Assembly (NCBI RefSeq): GCF_027596085.1
Contig: NC_072456.1
Location: forward strand, 25,867,469 to 25,931,468
Source of the DNA: Anoplopoma fimbria
Lineage: Eukaryota > Chordata > Actinopteri > Perciformes > Anoplopomatidae
Reading direction: 5' to 3'
DNA length: 64,000 nucleotides
Part shown: piece after piece, positions 33,661 through 46,813 of the stretch
How the letters are laid out: each line of letters begins with the position of its first letter
How positions within the stretch are numbered: the stretch's first letter is position 1
The notes under the pieces: generated by a model
What the model was told of the DNA's origin: nothing
Database searches by the model: none
What the model saw: only the letters and a program-made list of their open reading frames with translations
Position numbers and translations under genes: made by a program

Positions 33661-35150
33661 GAAATCCATATATTCTGTTCTTCCATCGAAAAAAGTCTGG
33701 TTTTCAAAAATAAGGGAGATGTTTGCGTTGAAGTGAGGATGTACACAGCATATCTGACAGCAATACAATTCAACATAAGCCCTATTCACACAGGACTAAT
33801 GTTAACGCGGGATAAATACAGAGAAGTCTGTATTTTTACTTGAAATTACTGACATTATTCCCACGGATATAATGTCAAGGCTTTGTGTAACATCGCTTAT
33901 ATTAAAAACATTATACCATATGTTATTTATGTTGAATATTTAAATAGAATTAAATTCGTTGCGAATGGGTCTGCATGCCGTGTAGCAAGAAGATGCACCC
34001 AAAATGCGGTCAAAACTGTCATTTATGATTGCACAACACAGCCTTCATAGTTCTCTACCTGGAAAGAGGTCAGAAAAGAAAAAAATGTCAAACCCCAAAT
34101 CAGAAAAGATGCAGATTCACACGGGACTACTATTATTATCATATGACCTCTGTGTTTGGACAAAATATGGCAGGTCATTTGCAGTGGAATTTTTACTCGA
34201 CAAATTACGGACATCACACGAGATTAAGATCACAGATGACCCACGCAATTATGACACCCAGGTAATACTAGTCCTGTGCGAATGGGGCTTTAGTCCTGAA
34301 ACTTGTGGGGAAAAAGAGCTGCAGTTATGAAATTTACAGGCAATGTCTTTAAGTAGGACAGGAAAGAGGGACGTGGTTTGAGCTTTCTCACCACTCAGTT
34401 CTCAATGCTATAAAATGATGACTTAAGCAGATTGAAGGTGTTGGAGTTGTTAAATTATGGTCCGTCTGATTGAAAGCACATCGGAGAGGAGACAGCAGCG
34501 TCAGCCAACATCCTGTTTCTCAGAGCCGCTGTGACGAGAAAACCTTTCAACTCCTGTTTAGATCAAATTGAGGATTTGAGACTCTCTTTTATGCTTTTTA
34601 TACAGTTTCATAATCTCTCTGCACACGAAAACTCTTTCAAATATGTCTCTGTTGGTGTAAAACAGAAAGGGTCTTTTGCAAATTCGTGCTTTTCATCATG
34701 CAGCAATAGGATTACAAATGTGGAGTCCGCAGAGTTCAAATCAAGAAGAAGAGGAGAATAACCTGTATTTGTTTACTGTGTGAACTTTTACCGCAGTGAT
34801 GTTCATTTTATCTGAAAAGTGGGCTATGAAGGCAGACGGGGGTGAATCAGCTGTTATCTGCCAACACTGAATCTGCACTTAATTTAAATAAAAGGTGTTC
34901 TTGTCGATGTTAAAAATGTACAGCACTAGCAGCATTAAACCTTTTGTACATTAATATCTATGCCAAGCTAGATGGTTGTGTTCTTTAATTGCGGTATTTA
35001 TTTAAAGACTTGACTGGTTTTTACCACTGAAACTACTTGACTACTTTGTATCTTGGCTATGAATGTGTTGGTGTAAGTAGCCAAAGAAGGAATAAAGCTA
35101 AGACTGCCGACAGGCTTTCTAACTCTACGTGTTTTTGGTCAGATCTTGTA
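33661..35150. other. Downstream of the receptor gene, no feature recognised
   Basis: May contain receptor 3' UTR. No gene or clear repeat was seen. Confidence 0.5.
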
Positions 35151-35345
35151 GTGCAGAAGAAAATCGTTTGACATTTTGCGCTAATACGCTTTTGCACTTT
35201 CTTGCCGTGAGTTGGACAAGAAGATTGATACCAAATTCAATGTCTGTACGTTAAATATGTAGCTACTACCAGCAACTGGTTAGCTTAGCTTAGCATAAAA
35301 GCTGGGGAAAAGACTAGCTTGGCTCTGTTCAGCCCGCTTTCATTC
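35150..35345. repeat. Fragment of a dispersed fish repeat
   Basis: CTAATACGCTTTTGCACTTT, TTGCCGTGAGTTGGACAAGA and CAACTGGTTAGCTTAGCTTA, followed by GCATAAAAGCTGGGG, match in order a repeat I know to be interspersed in many teleost genomes. Its class is not assigned. Confidence 0.55.
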
Positions 35346-36721
35346 CTAAGTCATTTAAAATGGCAGCTTGGTCCGTGGCCTTACCTGTCCAACTACAACG
35401 CACTACTTTGTGGCCATGAAACACAGGACTTTCACCCAGGAGACTGCTGTTCGTGCCTCGTGTGTAAACAAAAGTCAATGTCGACTTATTAGTAATTATG
35501 CACGTAAGTAACCTAACTTTTGTCGTATAAGAAGATTGCTGGATGACCTGGGTGTTTTTATCTGAATTTTATTTTTTGCTTCATGTTCCACTGAGAAACT
35601 TTCATAGCACTGAAGGGAGCACCACCTCAAACGCTGTATCTGGTTATCTATATACTGTAGATGCATGGCGGACAGAGGCAAAGATGCGAGATAAAAATGG
35701 TTAAACTTGCTCATCATGAACTTTATCATATGAACATGAAGAACAGGCAGAGAGACTGGAGGGAGATAACAGGAGGAAGTGGTTTTTTATTTAAGTTCAG
35801 TCAGAGGTTGAGCTAAACATAAACACACAGTTGCATCTGGTGCTTGCTATCTTGTAAGCTTACGTCATTACAGTCGGTATATTAATGAATGCAGTGGTGG
35901 TGGACTTGGATGTCTCTATTCACACAAAGAAAAGGTGGTTTAAATACTACATTGGTATCGATAACACTTTAGGCGTACTGGTATTGGTACTAGTTTTGTA
36001 TTTTTTTTTAGCATATTCAGCCCTACAGATTATCTTATTTACCAAAATGTCGAACTACTGTCTTGACGTGTTTTGAGTGAGGTGAAAGGTCTGTAATTCT
36101 GCTTCATGTTCCTGTGATAAAGACAAGATAAGATAACACAGAGATGGGCTGGTTGTGGCACGAGTGGGTGGACAGGAGTCTTGTACTGTGTGCGAAATGA
36201 TAACTGTTGTTTTTGTGTGAGATACACACCCGGCAAATTACTGTTAAACAGAAAAGAAACTTGCATCAAATATAAAAGGAAAACGAATGTTGCTTGAAGA
36301 GAAATACAAAAAAAAAAGTTCCCCGAAAAGCTCTAGACACTGCGGTGAGAATAAGAAGTTGTTGTTGTGAAGAAGGCTGTCGAGCTTTTATGATCTGATA
36401 ACAAGAACTAAATAAGTGACAGAAGTGCAGGGCGTTGACCTTTGTTACATATTTCCTGCGCAGAGGAACAGAAACAAAATATGTCCAGAAAAGCATCCTT
36501 AGGGATTTAAGACTTCCGGGGAAACAACAGTTTTGCTCTGCCCTGTGGGAATTATGTGGGATGATTTACTTGAGATAAAATACAGACCCTTGGAGATTGT
36601 CGAACCATTGGAGACAAAAATCATAGTGTTGATGATGACTTTTATTTTACCTTTCTTCTGTCAACATACTTTTTTCAATTTTATAAAGACAGACAAAAAA
36701 AAAACATCTTACATCTAAGAA

Positions 36722-36790
36722 CACAGGAGTTGTTGATCTACAGCTGCCTAGATTGGTTTGTTTGTTTGTGTTTTTGTGTGACCTACGAAT
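36722..36790. repeat. Fold-back-arm sequence left of the tRNA array
   Basis: GCTGCCTAGATTGGTTTG and its continuation GTTTGTGTTTTTGTGTGACC are the inverse of 49190-49237 (GTCACACAATAACACAAAC and CAATCAAGGCAGTGCC). They also resemble the arms of the element at 17646-18451. Confidence 0.55.
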
Positions 36791-36810
36791 CAGGCGGCAA
36801 TCTTTTTGAA

Positions 36811-36939
36811 AGTGAAGCCAATTCTTAAACCTGCAATCTTATAATGGCCATCAGGGGGCGACTCTTCTGGTTGCAAAAAGAAGTCTGATTGTATAGAAGT
36901 CTATGAGAAAATTATTCTACTTCTCTCTTGGTTTATTCC
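36811..36939 (-). repeat. Dispersed repeat family R1, copy E (cut by the gap)
   Basis: The 3' half of R1 in reverse: GTGAAGCCAATTCTTAAACC, GGCCATCAGGGGGCGACTC and TGTATAGAAGTCTATGAGAA, ending TTGGTTTATTCC directly at the N run. Confidence 0.85.
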
Positions 36940-37039
36940 NNNNNNNNNNNNNNNNNNNNNNNNNNNNNNNNNNNNNNNNNNNNNNNNNNNNNNNNNNNNN
37001 NNNNNNNNNNNNNNNNNNNNNNNNNNNNNNNNNNNNNNN
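36940..37039. other. Assembly gap of 100 N
   Basis: Exactly 100 Ns, the conventional size for a gap of unknown length. The sequence on its right starts in the middle of an array unit (equivalent to position 38412 of the next unit). Confidence 0.98.
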
Positions 37040-37202
37040 AGTAATTGTTTGTAGGAAGTCTTTCAAAAGAATTTCTTTACTTGCCTTATCCCAAATCCTC
37101 TGTAATCCTCCCAAATCCTCTGCTGACGTTAGTAAAATTCTTGAGTTACCCTTTAGCGGTTGCTTTGTCATTGTTAGCTTCTTTGTCACTGGTATTGGTA
37201 GT

Positions 37203-37274
37203 GGTTCCATGGTGTAATGGTTAGCACTCTGGACTCTGAATCCAGTGATCTGAGTTCAAATCTCAGTGGAACCT
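37203..37274 (+). tRNA. tRNA-Gln (CTG), copy 1
   Basis: 72 nt. The acceptor stem GGTTCCA pairs with TGGAACC. The anticodon arm is CTGGA-CTCTGAA-TCCAG, giving anticodon CTG, which reads CAG codons. The T arm CTGAG-TTCAAAT-CTCAG is fully paired. A T-run follows within 4 nt (GATTTT), a normal RNA polymerase III terminator. Compared with the mammalian tRNA-Gln I know, the T stem carries a compensated pair change. Confidence 0.97.
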
Positions 37275-38127
37275 GATTTTAAGCAAGAGCAAAGGTCAAA
37301 CAATGCAAACTCTCACTGAAAGGAGCATGACAGGAAACAGGCCTTATACCGACAACAGTGCGTTGGCGGTTGCATCTTGCTTCAGGTACAAGTGAGACCG
37401 GAAACAACTGAGGAGTCTCTTCTTCTCCTGAGTGAGTATTGACAGGGAGTTCAATGGTTTCGACTTTAATGATGGTTTTACAACTTGAATTCTGTCTTGT
37501 AACCACCATAAAAAAGAGGTTTCACTGCGATTTGTACTCAGGTTCCTGCGGTTAGAGTCGAGTGTTCTTCATCAAGAGGCCAGTTTACTCCATCAGAAGT
37601 GCTTGTTGGAAGGTCGACCAGCTTTGGAAACCCCATCAACCCACAGCTTTCCAACATCGGATTGGTGTTGTGTACAACCATTTCTCTTTTAAAATAACAC
37701 AAGGGGCTGTGTTGGTTTGTCAACGACAATTCATTCTGACTCAAGACGCCAAGGTGGCGGAAATGATGAATGCATTTAAAGGCTTTTGGTTGCCAAAAAA
37801 AAAGCACAACAGTTTAGATAACTCACAGACCGGATTTTACAACTCTGGAAACTAATCATTGCAACAACTACTTATTGTTTGGTCAAATCCTACAATCCCG
37901 ATGTAAACATTAGAAATATGGCCTTAATGTGACAAAGTAATCTACTAGGCATGTGCACTTGAATGCATGGCAAAGGCATTGCCTGAAGGGAAGACGCTGC
38001 ATTGCGGCCAAAGTTGAGATATGATATATCATGGCATAGTATACAAAGAATGAACTATCTCATGACCCATTTAATGTAGTACCTCATGATATTTATGGAA
38101 ATTTCCACTAAACTTAGGTTTTATTCT

Positions 38128-38210
38128 GTCAGGATGGCCGAGCGGTCTAAGGCGCTGCGTTCAGGTCGCAGTCTCCACTGGAGGCGTGGGTTCGAATCCC
38201 ACTTCTGACA
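38128..38210 (+). tRNA. tRNA-Leu (CAG), copy 1
   Basis: 83 nt, with the long variable arm of a type II tRNA. The acceptor stem GTCAGGA pairs with TTCTGAC (one G-U). The anticodon arm is CTGCG-TTCAGGT-CGCAG, giving anticodon CAG, which reads CTG codons. The T arm with GGTTCGAATCC is a consensus B box. A TTTTT run follows 8 nt after the gene. Confidence 0.97.
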
Positions 38211-38574
38211 GCAGCTGTTTTTGGCTGGTACCGTTGCCTGTAACATGATATTGGGAAAATAAAGTCAGCAATGCCTTGTATGTTAGGGAGCAGGCATTTG
38301 ATAAAATACTGAACTACTATTGCAACAGCAGCATTTGTTAGCCCCTACATTATCAACCAGTGTAATCTTACCATGTGCCTGTATACAATTGGCATACACG
38401 TTTGTCGCTACAGTAATTGTTTGTAGGAAGTCTTTCAAAAGAATTTCTTTACTTGCCTTATCCCAAATCCTCTGTAATCCTCCCAAATCCTCTGCTGACG
38501 TTAGTAAAATTCTTGAGTTACCCTTTAGCGGTTGCTTTGTCATTGTTAGCTTCTTTGTCACTGGTATTGGTAGT

Positions 38575-38646
38575 GGTTCCATGGTGTAATGGTTAGCACT
38601 CTGGACTCTGAATCCAGTGATCTGAGTTCAAATCTCAGTGGAACCT
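38575..38646 (+). tRNA. tRNA-Gln (CTG), copy 2
   Basis: Identical by eye to copy 1, with the same GATTTT terminator. Confidence 0.97.
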
Positions 38647-39500
38647 GATTTTAAGCAAGAGCAAAGGTCAAACAATGCAAACTCTCACTGAAAGGAGCAT
38701 GACAGGAAACAGGCCTTAAACCGACAACAGTGCGTTGGCGGTTGCATCTTGCTTCAGGTACAAGTGAGACCGGAAACAACTGAGGAGTCTCTTGATCTTC
38801 TCCTGAGTGAGTATTGACAGGGAGTTCAATGGTTTCGACTTTAATGATGGTTTTACAACTTGAATTCTGTCTTGTAACCACCATAAAAAAGAGGTTTCAC
38901 TGCGATTTGTACTCAGGTTCTGCGGTTAGAGTCGAGTGTTCTTCATCAAGAGGCCAGTTTACTCCATCAGAAGTGCTTGTTGGAAGGTCGACCAGCTTTG
39001 GAAACCCCATCAACCCACAGCTTTCCAACATCGGATTGGTGTTGTGTACAACCATTTCTCTTTTAAAATAACACAAGGGGCTGTGTTGGTTTGTCAACGA
39101 CAATTCATTCTGACTCAAGACGCCAAGGTGGCGGAAATGATGAATGCATTTAAAGGCTTTTGGTTGCCAAAAAAAAAGCACAACAGTTTAGATAACTCAC
39201 AGACCGGATTTTACAACTCTGGAAACTAATCATTGCAACAACTACTTATTGTTTGGTCAAATCCTACAATCCCGATGTAAACATTAGAAATATGGCCTTA
39301 ATGTGACAAAGTAATCTACTAGGCATGTGCACTTGAATGCATGGCAAAGGCATTGCCTGAAGGGAAGACGCTGCATTGCGGCCAAAGTTGAGATATGATA
39401 TATCATGGCATAGTATACAAGAATGAACTATCTCATGACCCATTTAATGTAGTACCTCATGATATTTATGGAAATTTCCACTAAACTTAGGTTTTATTCT

Positions 39501-39583
39501 GTCAGGATGGCCGAGCGGTCTAAGGCGCTGCGTTCAGGTCGCAGTCTCCACTGGAGGCGTGGGTTCGAATCCCACTTCTGACA
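39501..39583 (+). tRNA. tRNA-Leu (CAG), copy 2
   Basis: Identical by eye to copy 1. One base is missing in the upstream spacer (ATACAAGAATG instead of ATACAAAGAATG). Confidence 0.97.
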
Positions 39584-39943
39584 GCAGCTGTTTTTGGCTG
39601 GTACCGTTGCCTGTAACATGATATTGGGAAAATAAAGTCAGCAATGCCTTGTATGTTAGGGAGCAGGCATTTGATAAAATACTGAACTACTATTGCAACA
39701 GCAGCATTTGTTAGCCCCTACATTATCAACCAGTGTAATCTTACCATGTGCCTGTATACAATTGGCATACACGTTTGTCGCTACAGTAATTGTTTGTAGG
39801 AAGTCTTTCAAAAGAATTTCTTTACTTGCCTTATCCCAAATCCTCTGTAATCCTCCCAAATCCTCTGCTGACGTTAGTAAAATTCTTGAGTTACCCTTTA
39901 GCGGTTGCTTTGTCATTGTTTTTTTGTCACTGGTATTGGTAGT

Positions 39944-40015
39944 GGTTCCATGGTGTAATGGTTAGCACTCTGGACTCTGAATCCAGTGATCTGAGTTCAA
40001 ATCTCAGTGGAACCT
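39944..40015 (+). tRNA. tRNA-Gln (CTG), copy 3
   Basis: The gene is identical to the others. The 5' flank is altered about 25 bp upstream (CATTGTTTTTTTGTCAC; about 5 bp are lost), so this is the most diverged upstream region. Confidence 0.97.
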
Positions 40016-40871
40016 GATTTTAAGCAAGAGCAAAGGTCAAACAATGCAAACTCTCACTGAAAGGAGCATGACAGGAAACAGGCCTTAAACCGACAACAGT
40101 GCGTTGGCGGTTGCATCTTGCTTCAGGTACAAGTGAGACCGGAAACAACTGAGGAGTCTCTTGATCTTCTCCTGAGTGAGTATTGACAGGGAGTTCAATG
40201 GTTTCGACTTTAATGATGGTTTTACAACTTGAATTCTGTCTTGTAACCACCATAAAAAAGAGGTTTCACTGCGATTTGTACTCAGGTTCCTGCGGTTAGA
40301 GTCGAGTGTTCTTCATCAAGAGGCCAGTTTACTCCATCAGAAGTGCTTGTTGGAAGGTCGACCAGCTTTGGAAACCCCATCAACCCACAGCTTTCCAACA
40401 TCGGATTGGTGTTGTGTACAACCATTTCTCTTTTAAAATAACACAAGGGGCTGTGTTGGTTTGTCAACGACAATTCATTCTGACTCAAGACGCCAAGGTG
40501 GCGGAAATGATGAATGCATTTAAAGGCTTTTGGTTGCCAAAAAAAAAGCACAACAGTTTAGATAACTCACAGACCGGATTTTACAACTCTGGAAACTAAT
40601 CATTGCAACAACTACTTATTGTTTGGTCAAATCCTACAATCCCGATGTAAACATTAGAAATATGGCCTTAATGTGACAAAGTAATCTACTAGGCATGTGC
40701 ACTTGAATGCATGGCAAAGGCATTGCCTGAAGGGAAGACGCTGCATTGCGGCCAAAGTTGAGATATGATATATCATGGCATAGTATACAAAGAATGAACT
40801 ATCTCATGACCCATTTAATGTAGTACCTCATGATATTTATGGAAATTTCCACTAAACTTAGGTTTTATTCT

Positions 40872-40954
40872 GTCAGGATGGCCGAGCGGTCTAAGGCGCT
40901 GCGTTCAGGTCGCAGTCTCCACTGGAGGCGTGGGTTCGAATCCCACTTCTGACA
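40872..40954 (+). tRNA. tRNA-Leu (CAG), copy 3
   Basis: Identical by eye to copy 1. Confidence 0.97.
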
Positions 40955-41318
40955 GCAGCTGTTTTTGGCTGGTACCGTTGCCTGTAACATGATATTGGGA
41001 AAATAAAGTCAGCAATGCCTTGTATGTTAGGGAGCAGGCATTTGATAAAATACTGAACTACTATTGCAACAGCAGCATTTGTTAGCCCCTACATTATCAA
41101 CCAGTGTAATCTTACCATGTGCCTGTATACAATTGGCATACACGTTTGTCGCTACAGTAATTGTTTGTAGGAAGTCTTTCAAAAGAATTTCTTTACTTGC
41201 CTTATCCCAAATCCTCTGTAATCCTCCCAAATCCTCTGCTGACGTTAGTAAAATTCTTGAGTTACCCTTTAGCGGTTGCTTTGTCATTGTTAGCTTCTTT
41301 GTCACTGGTATTGGTAGT

Positions 41319-41390
41319 GGTTCCATGGTGTAATGGTTAGCACTCTGGACTCTGAATCCAGTGATCTGAGTTCAAATCTCAGTGGAACCT
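41319..41390 (+). tRNA. tRNA-Gln (CTG), copy 4
   Basis: Identical gene. The spacer that follows lost 4 bp at its A-run (GCCAAAAAACACAAC, near 41910). Confidence 0.97.
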
Positions 41391-42242
41391 GATTTTAAGC
41401 AAGAGCAAAGGTCAAACAATGCAAACTCTCACTGAAAGGAGCATGACAGGAAACAGGCCTTAAACCGACAACAGTGCGTTGGCGGTTGCATCTTGCTTCA
41501 GGTACAAGTGAGACCGGAAACAACTGAGGAGTCTCTTGATCTTCTCCTGAGTGAGTATTGACAGGGAGTTCAATGGTTTCGACTTTAATGATGGTTTTAC
41601 AACTTGAATTCTGTCTTGTAACCACCATAAAAAAGAGGTTTCACTGCGATTTGTACTCAGGTTCCTGCGGTTAGAGTCGAGTGTTCTTCATCAAGAGGCC
41701 AGTTTACTCCATCAGAAGTGCTTGTTGGAAGGTCGACCAGCTTTGGAAACCCCATCAACCCACAGCTTTCCAACATCGGATTGGTGTTGTGTACAACCAT
41801 TTCTCTTTTAAAATAACACAAGGGGCTGTGTTGGTTTGTCAACGACAATTCATTCTGACTCAAGACGCCAAGGTGGCGGAAATGATGAATGCATTTAAAG
41901 GCTTTTGGTTGCCAAAAAACACAACAGTTTAGATAACTCACAGACCGGATTTTACAACTCTGGAAACTAATCATTGCAACAACTACTTATTGTTTGGTCA
42001 AATCCTACAATCCCGATGTAAACATTAGAAATATGGCCTTAATGTGACAAAGTAATCTACTAGGCATGTGCACTTGAATGCATGGCAAAGGCATTGCCTG
42101 AAGGGAAGACGCTGCATTGCGGCCAAAGTTGAGATATGATATATCATGGCATAGTATACAAAGAATGAACTATCTCATGACCCATTTAATGTAGTACCTC
42201 ATGATATTTATGGAAATTTCCACTAAACTTAGGTTTTATTCT

Positions 42243-42325
42243 GTCAGGATGGCCGAGCGGTCTAAGGCGCTGCGTTCAGGTCGCAGTCTCCACTGGAGGC
42301 GTGGGTTCGAATCCCACTTCTGACA
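42243..42325 (+). tRNA. tRNA-Leu (CAG), copy 4
   Basis: Identical by eye to copy 1. Confidence 0.97.
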
Positions 42326-42689
42326 GCAGCTGTTTTTGGCTGGTACCGTTGCCTGTAACATGATATTGGGAAAATAAAGTCAGCAATGCCTTGTATGTTA
42401 GGGAGCAGGCATTTGATAAAATACTGAACTACTATTGCAACAGCAGCATTTGTTAGCCCCTACATTATCAACCAGTGTAATCTTACCATGTGCCTGTATA
42501 CAATTGGCATACACGTTTGTCGCTACAGTAATTGTTTGTAGGAAGTCTTTCAAAAGAATTTCTTTACTTGCCTTATCCCAAATCCTCTGTAATCCTCCCA
42601 AATCCTCTGCTGACGTTAGTAAAATTCTTGAGTTACCCTTTAGCGGTTGCTTTGTCATTGTTAGCTTCTTTGTCACTGGTATTGGTAGT

Positions 42690-42761
42690 GGTTCCATGGT
42701 GTAATGGTTAGCACTCTGGACTCTGAATCCAGTGATCTGAGTTCAAATCTCAGTGGAACCT
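42690..42761 (+). tRNA. tRNA-Gln (CTG), copy 5
   Basis: Identical by eye to copy 1. Confidence 0.97.
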
Positions 42762-43617
42762 GATTTTAAGCAAGAGCAAAGGTCAAACAATGCAAACTCT
42801 CACTGAAAGGAGCATGACAGGAAACAGGCCTTAAACCGACAACAGTGCGTTGGCGGTTGCATCTTGCTTCAGGTACAAGTGAGACCGGAAACAACTGAGG
42901 AGTCTCTTGATCTTCTCCTGAGTGAGTATTGACAGGGAGTTCAATGGTTTCGACTTTAATGATGGTTTTACAACTTGAATTCTGTCTTGTAACCACCATA
43001 AAAAAGAGGTTTCACTGCGATTTGTACTCAGGTTCCTGCGGTTAGAGTCGAGTGTTCTTCATCAAGAGGCCAGTTTACTCCATCAGAAGTGCTTGTTGGA
43101 AGGTCGACCAGCTTTGGAAACCCCATCAACCCACAGCTTTCCAACATCGGATTGGTGTTGTGTACAACCATTTCTCTTTTAAAATAACACAAGGGGCTGT
43201 GTTGGTTTGTCAACGACAATTCATTCTGACTCAAGACGCCAAGGTGGCGGAAATGATGAATGCATTTAAAGGCTTTTGGTTGCCAAAAAAAAAGCACAAC
43301 AGTTTAGATAACTCACAGACCGGATTTTACAACTCTGGAAACTAATCATTGCAACAACTACTTATTGTTTGGTCAAATCCTACAATCCCGATGTAAACAT
43401 TAGAAATATGGCCTTAATGTGACAAAGTAATCTACTAGGCATGTGCACTTGAATGCATGGCAAAGGCATTGCCTGAAGGGAAGACGCTGCATTGCGGCCA
43501 AAGTTGAGATATGATATATCATGGCATAGTATACAAAGAATGAACTATCTCATGACCCATTTAATGTAGTACCTCATGATATTTATGGAAATTTCCACTA
43601 AACTTAGGTTTTATTCT

Positions 43618-43700
43618 GTCAGGATGGCCGAGCGGTCTAAGGCGCTGCGTTCAGGTCGCAGTCTCCACTGGAGGCGTGGGTTCGAATCCCACTTCTGACA
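43618..43700 (+). tRNA. tRNA-Leu (CAG), copy 5
   Basis: Identical by eye to copy 1. Confidence 0.97.
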
Positions 43701-44064
43701 GCAGCTGTTTTTGGCTGGTACCGTTGCCTGTAACATGATATTGGGAAAATAAAGTCAGCAATGCCTTGTATGTTAGGGAGCAGGCATTTGATAAAATACT
43801 GAACTACTATTGCAACAGCAGCATTTGTTAGCCCCTACATTATCAACCAGTGTAATCTTACCATGTGCCTGTATACAATTGGCATACACGTTTGTCGCTA
43901 CAGTAATTGTTTGTAGGAAGTCTTTCAAAAGAATTTCTTTACTTGCCTTATCCCAAATCCTCTGTAATCCTCCCAAATCCTCTGCTGACGTTAGTAAAAT
44001 TCTTGAGTTACCCTTTAGCGGTTGCTTTGTCATTGTTAGCTTCTTTGTCACTGGTATTGGTAGT

Positions 44065-44136
44065 GGTTCCATGGTGTAATGGTTAGCACTCTGGACTCTG
44101 AATCCAGTGATCTGAGTTCAAATCTCAGTGGAACCT
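44065..44136 (+). tRNA. tRNA-Gln (CTG), copy 6
   Basis: Identical by eye to copy 1. Confidence 0.97.
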
Positions 44137-44992
44137 GATTTTAAGCAAGAGCAAAGGTCAAACAATGCAAACTCTCACTGAAAGGAGCATGACAGGAAAC
44201 AGGCCTTAAACCGACAACAGTGCGTTGGCGGTTGCATCTTGCTTCAGGTACAAGTGAGACCGGAAACAACTGAGGAGTCTCTTGATCTTCTCCTGAGTGA
44301 GTATTGACAGGGAGTTCAATGGTTTCGACTTTAATGATGGTTTTACAACTTGAATTCTGTCTTGTAACCACCATAAAAAAGAGGTTTCACTGCGATTTGT
44401 ACTCAGGTTCCTGCGGTTAGAGTCGAGTGTTCTTCATCAAGAGGCCAGTTTACTCCATCAGAAGTGCTTGTTGGAAGGTCGACCAGCTTTGGAAACCCCA
44501 TCAACCCACAGCTTTCCAACATCGGATTGGTGTTGTGTACAACCATTTCTCTTTTAAAATAACACAAGGGGCTGTGTTGGTTTGTCAACGACAATTCATT
44601 CTGACTCAAGACGCCAAGGTGGCGGAAATGATGAATGCATTTAAAGGCTTTTGGTTGCCAAAAAAAAAGCACAACAGTTTAGATAACTCACAGACCGGAT
44701 TTTACAACTCTGGAAACTAATCATTGCAACAACTACTTATTGTTTGGTCAAATCCTACAATCCCGATGTAAACATTAGAAATATGGCCTTAATGTGACAA
44801 AGTAATCTACTAGGCATGTGCACTTGAATGCATGGCAAAGGCATTGCCTGAAGGGAAGACGCTGCATTGCGGCCAAAGTTGAGATATGATATATCATGGC
44901 ATAGTATACAAAGAATGAACTATCTCATGACCCATTTAATGTAGTACCTCATGATATTTATGGAAATTTCCACTAAACTTAGGTTTTATTCT

Positions 44993-45075
44993 GTCAGGAT
45001 GGCCGAGCGGTCTAAGGCGCTGCGTTCAGGTCGCAGTCTCCACTGGAGGCGTGGGTTCGAATCCCACTTCTGACA
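44993..45075 (+). tRNA. tRNA-Leu (CAG), copy 6
   Basis: Identical by eye to copy 1. Confidence 0.97.
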
Positions 45076-45438
45076 GCAGCTGTTTTTGGCTGGTACCGTT
45101 GCCTGTAACATGATATTGGGAAAATAAAGTCAGCAATGCCTTGTATGTTAGGGAGCAGGCATTTGATAAAATACTGAACTACTATTGCAACAGCAGCATT
45201 TGTTAGCCCCTACATTATCAACCAGTGTAATCTTACCATGTGCCTGTATACAATTGGCATACACGTTTGTCGCTACAGTAATTGTTTGTAGGAAGTCTTT
45301 CAAAAGAATTTCTTTACTTGCCTTATCCCAAATCCTCTGTAATCCTCCCAAATCCTCTGCTGACGTTAGTAAAATTCTTGAGTTACCCTTTAGCGGTTGC
45401 TTTGTCATTGTTAGCTTCTTGTCACTGGTATTGGTAGT

Positions 45439-45510
45439 GGTTCCATGGTGTAATGGTTAGCACTCTGGACTCTGAATCCAGTGATCTGAGTTCAAATCTC
45501 AGTGGAACCT
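45439..45510 (+). tRNA. tRNA-Gln (CTG), copy 7
   Basis: Identical gene. One T is missing in the upstream flank (TAGCTTCTTGTCAC). Confidence 0.97.
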
Positions 45511-46366
45511 GATTTTAAGCAAGAGCAAAGGTCAAACAATGCAAACTCTCACTGAAAGGAGCATGACAGGAAACAGGCCTTATACCGACAACAGTGCGTT
45601 GGCGGTTGCATCTTGCTTCAGGTACAAGTGAGACCGGAAACAACTGAGGAGTCTCTTGATCTTCTCCTGAGTGAGTATTGACAGGGAGTTCAATGGTTTC
45701 GACTTTAATGATGGTTTTACAACTTGAATTCTGTCTTGTAACCACCATAAAAAAGAGGTTTCACTGCGATTTGTACTCAGGTTCCTGCGGTTAGAGTCGA
45801 GTGTTCTTCATCAAGAGGCCAGTTTACTCCATCAGAAGTGCTTGTTGGAAGGTCGACCAGCTTTGGAAACCCCATCAACCCACAGCTTTCCAACATCGGA
45901 TTGGTGTTGTGTACAACCATTTCTCTTTTAAAATAACACAAGGGGCTGTGTTGGTTTGTCAACGACAATTCATTCTGACTCAAGACGCCAAGGTGGCGGA
46001 AATGATGAATGCATTTAAAGGCTTTTGGTTGCCAAAAAAAAAGCACAACAGTTTAGATAACTCACAGACCGGATTTTACAACTCTGGAAACTAATCATTG
46101 CAACAACTACTTATTGTTTGGTCAAATCCTACAATCCCGATGTAAACATTAGAAATATGGCCTTAATGTGACAAAGTAATCTACTAGGCATGTGCACTTG
46201 AATGCATGGCAAAGGCATTGCCTGAAGGGAAGACGCTGCATTGCGGCCAAAGTTGAGATATGATATATCATGGCATAGTATACAAAGAATGAACTATCTC
46301 ATGACCCATTTAATGTAGTACCTCATGATATTTATGGAAATTTCCACTAAACTTAGGTTTTATTCT

Positions 46367-46449
46367 GTCAGGATGGCCGAGCGGTCTAAGGCGCTGCGTT
46401 CAGGTCGCAGTCTCCACTGGAGGCGTGGGTTCGAATCCCACTTCTGACA
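46367..46449 (+). tRNA. tRNA-Leu (CAG), copy 7
   Basis: Identical by eye to copy 1. Confidence 0.97.
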
Positions 46450-46813
46450 GCAGCTGTTTTTGGCTGGTACCGTTGCCTGTAACATGATATTGGGAAAATA
46501 AAGTCAGCAATGCCTTGTATGTTAGGGAGCAGGCATTTGATAAAATACTGAACTACTATTGCAACAGCAGCATTTGTTAGCCCCTACATTATCAACCAGT
46601 GTAATCTTACCATGTGCCTGTATACAATTGGCATACACGTTTGTCGCTACAGTAATTGTTTGTAGGAAGTCTTTCAAAAGAATTTCTTTACTTGCCTTAT
46701 CCCAAATCCTCTGTAATCCTCCCAAATCCTCTGCTGACGTTAGTAAAATTCTTGAGTTACCCTTTAGCGGTTGCTTTGTCATTGTTAGCTTCTTTGTCAC
46801 TGGTATTGGTAGT

